DNA of 64,000 nt from Planctomycetota bacterium (GTDB lineage Bacteria > Planctomycetota > UBA8742 > UBA2392). Under the pieces are notes generated by a model. The model was not told the origin of the DNA, ran no database searches, and was given only the letters and a program-made list of their open reading frames with translations. A program made the translations under genes and the position numbers. Each line of letters starts with the position of its first letter. Within the stretch, counting starts at the first letter, position 1. Positions 58,034 through 64,000 of this stretch are shown piece by piece. The stretch covers positions 897,489 to 961,488 of the forward strand of contig JAOSKM010000001.1 in assembly GCA_027493625.1 (NCBI GenBank), in the 5' to 3' direction.

Positions 58034-61000
58034 TTACCTGCCTTGCAGTACCTGGTTCAGCCTGACGCGCACCTTGAGGTCGCGGCCTGAGACGCGCGTG
58101 ACCATGGTGCGCCGTACCTGCGTGATGCCGCCGATGGTTTTGTCTTCCCGCTGCTTCAGCGCAACGGTTTTCACGCCCAACACCTCCACACCGGTGTCCT
58201 CGGGCAGGGTGATCGATGCGTCCTCCAGGGTCAAGGTCCCGTCGGGGGCGCGATTCAGACTTGAGCCCCGAATGGTGTAGGAGCCGCGGGAGACGACAAT
58301 CGGACCCCGGGCCCGCACCTGCACGATCTGGCCCAGCCCGTCAAACGTGAACAGCGCCGACTGCATCGCCAGCGAAAGCGGCGGCACGCGCGGACGCTTT
58401 GACTCAAACACCCCCGTGATCCCCCCCGAGCCCGCCACGTCGATCAGCGCCGAAAGCTGCGCGCCGGCCCGGCGTGCGGAACGCAGACCGATTTCCTTGT
58501 CCGGCTGCGGACCCTGGAAGCCGAGCATCTCCACCAGCAGCGCCTTGCGCATGTGCTGCTCGGCGTCGCGCGCTTCCTCGAGGGCCAGCCAGGGCTGTTG
58601 TTCGCCGGGTGCAGCCGGTTTGGGACGCCCGGCCGTCACGCCTTCCAGCAGCTCGACCGCCTGTCCCAGGTGATACACCCGGCCGGCAGACGGCTGGCCC
58701 GCCCTCAGCGCAAGGTTCAGGTTGCGGCGCGCCTCGCGCAGGGACTCGTTATCGGCGTCGGGCGACTCCAGCGGGCGGAACGTGAGCTCCAGGCGCTCGG
58801 CGGCTTCCAGCGTCCAGGTTCCGTCGTATGAGAACACGCCGGTGCGCACGTACTCGCCGAAGAACACGCCGGCATCTTCCACCTGCAGCCTCGCGTCACG
58901 CAGCAACACAACCGAGAACGGCGAGTCGTCGGCCTGCTGGTTGTCCGAGCCGCTGAGTTCAATGGCTTCTGACGCTCGCGCGGTGATGCGGTCCAGGCGC
59001 GAATCCACGAAGGCGTCGCCTTCCAGCCGCAACACGTTCACGGCCGTTGACTTGCGGTCGATCCGCACGCTGGTCACGAACACGCGACGGCCGGAAACCC
59101 CATAGAGCTGCTGCACCTCAGGATCCAGCAACTCGGCCAGGTCATTCACGGCCGTGCGCCCGGCCCGCGGGCGTTCGAATCCGCCGAAAACGAGGCGGAA
59201 AACGGGCGCATCGACCTCGAGCACGCGCTGCAGCGCGGCTGTCTCGGTGCGGAAGACACTGCCGAAGTTTAGCCAGGCGGAATCCGGCTTCAGGGGAGAT
59301 ACGCCGTTGTCCGGGCGTTTGGGCAGACGGTCCAGCTCGTTGCGGAAGTACGTCACGCTGTTTTCATCGCGGATAACCACGCGACCCGGGCCCGCCAGGG
59401 TGCTGGTCAGGCTTTCGCCGCGCTCGCTGATGTCGATGCGTCGGCAGATCAGCAGGTCGTAGCCCAGGGTGGCCAGCGCTTCGCCCCCGGCGCCGCCTTC
59501 GACGCGGGCGGCGCGCAAGCCACCGCCCTGCAGTTGCAGCGCCACTTCGCTACCGGTCAGCGTCAGCAGGTTGGCGTCATCGCGCGGCAGCGGAGTGTGG
59601 TCAAGCTCGACCTCGCCCTGCGCCAGCAGGGTTACGTCAGCCGCGGCGCCGGTGGCAGTGAGCAGGTCGAGATCGAGCAGCGTGCGTGCGCGGATTGTCA
59701 TGCGCCCGGGACTGCCGGACGGCGGGTCGCCCAGGCCGCGCAGGCCTACGGCGTGGCGGATCATCCAGGCCAGAGGGTAGTTGGCGTTCACCACGCCCAG
59801 CACTTCGGGGCCGTGCACGACCACCCGCGTGCGACCGGAGATCACAGAGCCCTCGGCCCGTGCGCCGTAAACGGCGGCGCGCTGCAGCTCGGGCGATGGC
59901 GGCGTGACGTCCTTGTCGTCGCCCGGCTCGGGTTGCGGCTCGGGCTTTGCGGCGGCGGGCAGGCCCACGATGCGAAGCAGCGGGGAGTAGCCCTCAGCGT
60001 AGGTGTCGAAGCTGTGGTTGTAGACCTCGTCCGGCCCGGCGCCTTCGTCAAGCGTCGAGAACAGCCGCACCAGCCGACCGTTGATCTGCCACTGCACGCC
60101 GGCCCCGACGCTGCGCGTAACGTGGGCGTTTTCGAACAGTTCGGTGGTGATGCGCGGCGCCGGCTTGCCGGGTTGAAGTTCGGGAACCTGCACATCGACG
60201 TAGCGGCGGGCACGCAGGTTGACGAGCACGGGCCGGCCCTGGGGGTCCTGCCCCTGGTCCAGTTGCAGAGCGGGGTCATCCTCGAGGCGGATCTCACGGC
60301 TGATGCCGTACTCGCGATACCGCAGCACGGAGCCGGTACCCTCGAAGCCTTCGCCGGTGATCCGCACGTTCTGGGCGGCGTCAATGGCGAAGTTGGACAG
60401 CGCGCTGACCAGCCGCTGCCTGCCTTGTTCATCCTGTTGTTTGACGCGCTGCACATCGCCACGGATGTTGAGCATTCCCGAGGTGACCTCGAAGCGGCGC
60501 CCCGGCTGTTCAAGCAACATGCGGGCGCGGCGCAGCATCTTCAACTCGGCGCGGCTGCCGGCGTCGCTGATCGCCAGCGAAACGTCGCCGAAGCAGCTTA
60601 CGGAAACTGCCGCGGGCTGTGGCTCGGCCTGCTGTTTCATGCCGGGAAGGCCGGCCATGCGTAGCTTCAACTCGCAACCGCGGGCGCCACGGACGTCGAT
60701 CGTGTCGAGGGCCAGCGGGGTTGCCCCCTTTCCGTCCCGGTTCCCGTCCGCGGCTTCCGCCAGCTTCACCTCGACCACCGGGTCGGTGATCGTGACGTCG
60801 ATCAGCGCGCCATCGACGGCCCCGTCGCGCAGCCGGGCCTCGCCGCTGGTGGTCATGCTGAAGCGCGCATTGCTGCCGAGTTCGAGTTCGCCCTCTCCCT
60901 TTGGCAGCACCAGCTCGCCGCCGCCTGGCAGCGTCGCGACGGCGCCCGAGGGGCAGTCGAAGGCGCGTGTGGCGGGCGTGTAACTGAACTCATCAGCCTT

Positions 61001-61246
61001 GAGCACGAAGGCACCCTCTTCACGACCGAGCGTAAGTTCGGCGCCCTGGACGTGAACCCGCCCGTCGCGCTGCTTGCGTGCCAGTTCGCCTTTCAGCACG
61101 CCCTGACGCCGGCCGTCGGCATCCAGCAGGATCAGCCGGACGTTCTCGACTTCGAACTGGTTGATGTCGGGCAGGAACTGCGCGGGCAGGCCGCAACCGA
61201 AGGCGGCGATCAGCAGCAGCAGCGCGATGCTACTCCGTCCAGACAA
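58034..61246 (-). CDS. Giant LptC/OstA-like lipoprotein
   Basis: Start is taken at TTG 61246, overlapping the upstream stop by 17 nt; it is uncertain. The 1070-residue protein has a hydrophobic N-terminus with lipobox-like AAFGC, then FEVENVRLILLDADGRRQGV and LKGELARKQRDGRVHVQGAE, which fit the LptC/LptA (OstA) beta-jellyroll used in lipopolysaccharide transport. Several further beta-rich repeats follow, ending VTRVSGRDLKVRVRLNQ. LptC is usually about 190 residues, so this one is far longer. It probably forms a long periplasmic beta structure; a role in lipid or LPS passage is inference. Confidence 0.6.
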   Translation of the reverse strand: MSGRSSIALLLLIAAFGCGLPAQFLPDINQFEVENVRLILLDADGRRQGVLKGELARKQRDGRVHVQGAELTLGREEGAFVLKADEFSYTPATRAFDCPSGAVATLPGGGELVLPKGEGELELGSNARFSMTTSGEARLRDGAVDGALIDVTITDPVVEVKLAEAADGNRDGKGATPLALDTIDVRGARGCELKLRMAGLPGMKQQAEPQPAAVSVSCFGDVSLAISDAGSRAELKMLRRARMLLEQPGRRFEVTSGMLNIRGDVQRVKQQDEQGRQRLVSALSNFAIDAAQNVRITGEGFEGTGSVLRYREYGISREIRLEDDPALQLDQGQDPQGRPVLVNLRARRYVDVQVPELQPGKPAPRITTELFENAHVTRSVGAGVQWQINGRLVRLFSTLDEGAGPDEVYNHSFDTYAEGYSPLLRIVGLPAAAKPEPQPEPGDDKDVTPPSPELQRAAVYGARAEGSVISGRTRVVVHGPEVLGVVNANYPLAWMIRHAVGLRGLGDPPSGSPGRMTIRARTLLDLDLLTATGAAADVTLLAQGEVELDHTPLPRDDANLLTLTGSEVALQLQGGGLRAARVEGGAGGEALATLGYDLLICRRIDISERGESLTSTLAGPGRVVIRDENSVTYFRNELDRLPKRPDNGVSPLKPDSAWLNFGSVFRTETAALQRVLEVDAPVFRLVFGGFERPRAGRTAVNDLAELLDPEVQQLYGVSGRRVFVTSVRIDRKSTAVNVLRLEGDAFVDSRLDRITARASEAIELSGSDNQQADDSPFSVVLLRDARLQVEDAGVFFGEYVRTGVFSYDGTWTLEAAERLELTFRPLESPDADNESLREARRNLNLALRAGQPSAGRVYHLGQAVELLEGVTAGRPKPAAPGEQQPWLALEEARDAEQHMRKALLVEMLGFQGPQPDKEIGLRSARRAGAQLSALIDVAGSGGITGVFESKRPRVPPLSLAMQSALFTFDGLGQIVQVRARGPIVVSRGSYTIRGSSLNRAPDGTLTLEDASITLPEDTGVEVLGVKTVALKQREDKTIGGITQVRRTMVTRVSGRDLKVRVRLNQVLQGR

Positions 61247-62516
61247 TGGTGATTTCCCCGATCGGCAGGTATTGCTCGGCGGTCACGTTTTCGTTTTCGA
61301 ACTCGTAGGTGAGGCGCTCGGTGTTGATATCCAGCGAATAGTACAGGTTCAAAACCTTGGCGCGCTTGAGGCTGGTGCCCTCGACGTTTTCGATCTCGAG
61401 CTCGTTGCGGTTCAGGCTTGACAGGTCAAGACGCACGTGCACGTATTGCTCGGTGAAGTTCGGGCGCTGCGAGCTCAGCACCTTCATGTCGACCCGGATG
61501 TTGGAGGGCAGGTTCTCGACGCGCGCGGACTTCTGCGCCAGCCAGTTGGGCAGGATCACGTCGACATTGAACTCGCGGCTGACCGGAACGTAGTCCTGCA
61601 GGCGGTTGTAGGTCAACTTCACCGGCACGGTCGCCACCGGGCGGCGCTGCTCCTTGTCGCGCACTTCCACCCCATCGATCGGCAGCAACTGCACGATCGA
61701 GACCACCGACCCCTGCTCCAGTACCTGCTCGATCGTCAGGTTTTCCGACTTCGCAAAGTTCTCCAGCACCTGGCGCGCGTCGATCGATACACGCAGACGC
61801 GCATGGCCCGCCGCGTCAGTGTTGGCCTCCACCAGGCTGGCCGGGCCCCACACCTCGACAGGTCGTTCCAGCTTCACTTCGGCCCCGTAGGAATAGGCCC
61901 GCGTTTCGATGCGACCGTCGCGCCGGTTGATGTTTACCTGGATCTGGCCCTTGGCGCTGGAGCCGAGATCGACGGCGGCGTCGCGCTGGATGAAGCGCTC
62001 GAGCGTCACCACGAACACTCGCTCACCGCCCAGCGGACGCACCCGCAACTCGGCGGGCACGACGGCCTCGCTGGTGGCCTTGAAGTTTCGGATGTCGACA
62101 GTCAGCTGCACCTGGTGGCGCCTGTCGGGCTGCAGCTGGGCGATGTCGGCGGGGCCGATTTCGTAGCGATAGGCGAAGCGGCCCGGATTCTGGTCCAGCT
62201 CCGCGGCGAACTCGTTGATTTCCTTGGTGGGGCCTGCAACGTCGAGCGTGACGGGAAGCTGGGCCTGGGAGAAGATGCGCCACTCGCCCTGCAGTTCCTC
62301 GGTCAGTTCAAAGCGTACGCGTCCGGCATCCTTCAACTGCTGGTTGACCGACACCATGTCGCGCGCAATCCACCACAGCAGCACGGCCAGCGCCAGGATG
62401 ACCAGGTGGACGCTCCAGCGGAAGCCGACCCAGCGCTCCTGGCGCCGTGTTTCCCCGCGCCGGGATGCACCCGGTGCGCGCATGCCGCTCACGCTGGTCT
62501 GGCCGCTCCCGCTCAT
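61230..62516 (-). CDS. YbbR-domain protein (CdaR-like regulator)
   Basis: 428 residues. Basic N-terminus, one membrane helix (WSVHLVILALAVLLWWIARD), then YbbR-type beta repeats (about 65-390; DIRNFKATSEAVVPAELRV, VEVWGPASLVEANTDA). It overlaps cdaA by 4 nt (ATGA). In other bacteria the YbbR protein encoded next to cdaA is CdaR, which binds and regulates the diadenylate cyclase. Confidence 0.82.
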   Translation of the reverse strand: MSGSGQTSVSGMRAPGASRRGETRRQERWVGFRWSVHLVILALAVLLWWIARDMVSVNQQLKDAGRVRFELTEELQGEWRIFSQAQLPVTLDVAGPTKEINEFAAELDQNPGRFAYRYEIGPADIAQLQPDRRHQVQLTVDIRNFKATSEAVVPAELRVRPLGGERVFVVTLERFIQRDAAVDLGSSAKGQIQVNINRRDGRIETRAYSYGAEVKLERPVEVWGPASLVEANTDAAGHARLRVSIDARQVLENFAKSENLTIEQVLEQGSVVSIVQLLPIDGVEVRDKEQRRPVATVPVKLTYNRLQDYVPVSREFNVDVILPNWLAQKSARVENLPSNIRVDMKVLSSQRPNFTEQYVHVRLDLSSLNRNELEIENVEGTSLKRAKVLNLYYSLDINTERLTYEFENENVTAEQYLPIGEITIVWTE

Positions 62517-63307
62517 GCCTGGCCCACCGCCGCCGCTTCCGTGGCCATGTTCGGCAGTACGGTGCCGAGGTTCTCGCGCAGCGCTTTCTCGAGCTGGTCG
62601 CGCGACAGGTCCTGCTGCAGCTCGCCCTTCATGGCTATCGAAACCTTGCCGGTTTCCTCACTGACCACGATCACCAGCGCGTCGGTTTCTTCGCTCAGGC
62701 CGATGCCCGCGCGGTGACGGGTGCCCAGGCGCTTGCTGATGTCCGGGTTTTCGGTCAGCGGGAAAAGGCAGCCCGCGGCCACCACGCGCGAGCCGCGCAT
62801 GATGATGGCGCCGTCGTGCAGGGGGTTGCCGGGGTAGAAGATGCTGTCGATCAGCTCGGGTGTGAACATGGCGTCGATCTCGATGCCGCGTTCAACGTAG
62901 TTGCGCAAACCGACACCGCGCTCGACGGCGATCAGCGCGCCGGTCTTGCCGCGCGCCAGGCGGAAGATGCTGGCGACGATCTTGGGGATCACGTCGTCCT
63001 TGGGGGCCAGCAGCCGGTTGAACACGCGGTTCTGGCCCAGGCGTGACAGGCCTCGGCGCAGCTCGGGCTGGAACACCACGATCACCGCGATGAACAGGTA
63101 GTCCACCACCTTCTCGAGCAGCTTCTCGATTCGGTACAGGCCCAACGTGTCGGCCACCAGGTAGATGCCGATCAGCAGCGTGGTGAAGATGATCGCCACG
63201 CCCCGCAGGGCGCTGTCGCCGCTGCTGCCCTTCACGAACTTGTAGACGACGATCAGGAACAGATAGATTAGCAGGATTTCCGCGCCGTAGATGATGTACT
63301 CGCTCAT
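62513..63307 (-). CDS. cdaA: Diadenylate cyclase CdaA
   Basis: 264 residues. Three N-terminal membrane helices, FQPELRRGLSRLGQ, and the DAC (DisA_N) domain with PLHDGAIIMRG (DGA) and GTRHRAGIGLSEETDALVIV (RHR), the two catalytic motifs. It makes c-di-AMP from two ATP. Overlaps folP by 4 nt and ybbR by 4 nt. Confidence 0.95.
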   Translation of the reverse strand: MSEYIIYGAEILLIYLFLIVVYKFVKGSSGDSALRGVAIIFTTLLIGIYLVADTLGLYRIEKLLEKVVDYLFIAVIVVFQPELRRGLSRLGQNRVFNRLLAPKDDVIPKIVASIFRLARGKTGALIAVERGVGLRNYVERGIEIDAMFTPELIDSIFYPGNPLHDGAIIMRGSRVVAAGCLFPLTENPDISKRLGTRHRAGIGLSEETDALVIVVSEETGKVSIAMKGELQQDLSRDQLEKALRENLGTVLPNMATEAAAVGQA

Positions 63308-64000
63308 CCGCTTCCCCGCGTCATTGCCTGCGCCACGATCAGCGCCCGTTTCATCGGCCCGGGCTCATGCACCCGCAGCACCGAGGCACCCTTCAGCGCC
63401 CCCACCAGTCCCGCCGCCAGCGACTCCGGCTCGCGGTCATGGACCGGTCGGCCGGTAAGCTGCCCCAGTGTGGATTTACGTGAGGCCCCCAGCAGCACCG
63501 GGCAGCCCAATCCGGCCAGCGTTTCCAGCGCATTCACCAGCTCGCAGTTGTGCTGCGGAAGTTTAGCAAAGCCGAATCCCGGGTCTATCCAGAGGCGGTG
63601 GCGCGCGACGCCGGCAGCCACGGCCGCATCGATGCGCGCGGCCAGGTAATCGCGCACTTCGGTCACCACGTCGGCGTAGTCCGTCTGCGCCTGCATGTCG
63701 CGGGGTGTACCGCGCATGTGCATCAGGACCAGCACGCAGCCGTGTTCGGCGCACAGGGACAGCATGGCGGGGTCGTGCGTCGCGGCCGTGACGTCGTTGA
63801 CGATGCTCGCCCCGGCATCCAGTGCCGCGCGGGCGACAGCGACCTTCATGGTGTCGATGCTGATGGGGGCGCTGCATCCGCGCGCGACCAGCTCGCGGAT
63901 CACGGGCGCGGTGCGGGCGATTTCGTCATCAGCACTGACGGCAGCGGCGCCGGGGCGCGTTGACTCGCCGCCGATGTCGAGGATGTCAGCGCCGTCGGCC
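63304..64000 (-). CDS. folP: Dihydropteroate synthase (partial, cut at right edge)
   Basis: The frame is open to the window end; about 232 residues are visible. DILDIGGESTRPGA, SIDTMKVAVARAALDAGA, LVLMHMRGTPRDMQ, WIDPGFGFAKLPQHN and LLGASRKSTLG are the DHPS signatures. It condenses p-aminobenzoate with dihydropterin diphosphate. The N-terminal part lies outside the window. First visible gene of the folP-cdaA-ybbR-lptC-cmk operon. Confidence 0.94.
   Translation of the reverse strand, partial: ADGADILDIGGESTRPGAAAVSADDEIARTAPVIRELVARGCSAPISIDTMKVAVARAALDAGASIVNDVTAATHDPAMLSLCAEHGCVLVLMHMRGTPRDMQAQTDYADVVTEVRDYLAARIDAAVAAGVARHRLWIDPGFGFAKLPQHNCELVNALETLAGLGCPVLLGASRKSTLGQLTGRPVHDREPESLAAGLVGALKGASVLRVHEPGPMKRALIVAQAMTRGSG

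Overview
The window is GC-rich (roughly 65%) and densely coded, from a diderm bacterium. Outer-membrane logic is visible: a complete Mla-type lipid transporter, an LptC/OstA-like lipoprotein, an OmpA-family lipoprotein and a VgrG-like spike. Planctomycetota is the most likely source, judged from a zinc-ribbon/prenyltransferase-toroid/HEAT protein, EF-hand/serine-hydrolase fusion, Gld-type ABC cluster, CTERM-tailed protein and intergenic REP elements; this is inference, and another deep diderm phylum is possible.

Layout. 1-10.9 kb: end of a CTERM-tailed surface protein, a secreted esterase-like protein, a TPR protein, an EF-hand/beta-lactamase-like hydrolase, a B12-binding radical SAM protein, and vgrG plus a coupled partner. 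10.9-11.2 kb: tRNA-Lys(CTT) with a tandem partial duplication of its 3' end. 11.4-20.5 kb: five-gene Gld-like ABC export cluster. 20.5-25.3 kb: membrane protein, SGNH-like hydrolase, a large REP pair and a four-gene array of related single-pass membrane proteins (the best candidate for something undescribed). 25.3-34.1 kb: cyclase homologue, CysZ/EI24 protein, M23 peptidase, ParE-type toxin-antitoxin pair, UbiA prenyltransferase, aminotransferase, DUF1294 protein, toroid/HEAT protein. 34.1-39.4 kb (minus): STAS-mlaE-mlaF-two MCE proteins-TPR lipoprotein. 39.5-43.1 kb: pgpA and an RsbU/RsbW/RsbV partner-switching module. 43.2-48.1 kb: hisS with an extra C-terminal domain, a repeat-bounded 1-kb segment with a low-GC lipoprotein gene, a divergent cytidylyltransferase-like gene, rimO. 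48.1-50.0 kb: probable structured RNA, REP element, bshA. 50.0-57.2 kb: S9 peptidase, OmpA lipoprotein, M16 double protease, PEGA lipoprotein. 57.3-64 kb (minus): folP-cdaA-ybbR-lptC-like-cmk, linking folate, c-di-AMP, envelope and nucleotide genes.

Two themes cut across the window. First, many genes have a -10-like hexamer 6 nt before ATG, which suggests leaderless transcripts, alongside genes with clear Shine-Dalgarno sites. Second, eight otherwise well-conserved genes carry single-base frameshifts, several at or near homopolymers; assembly or sequencing indels are the simplest explanation. I report these as one gene each.
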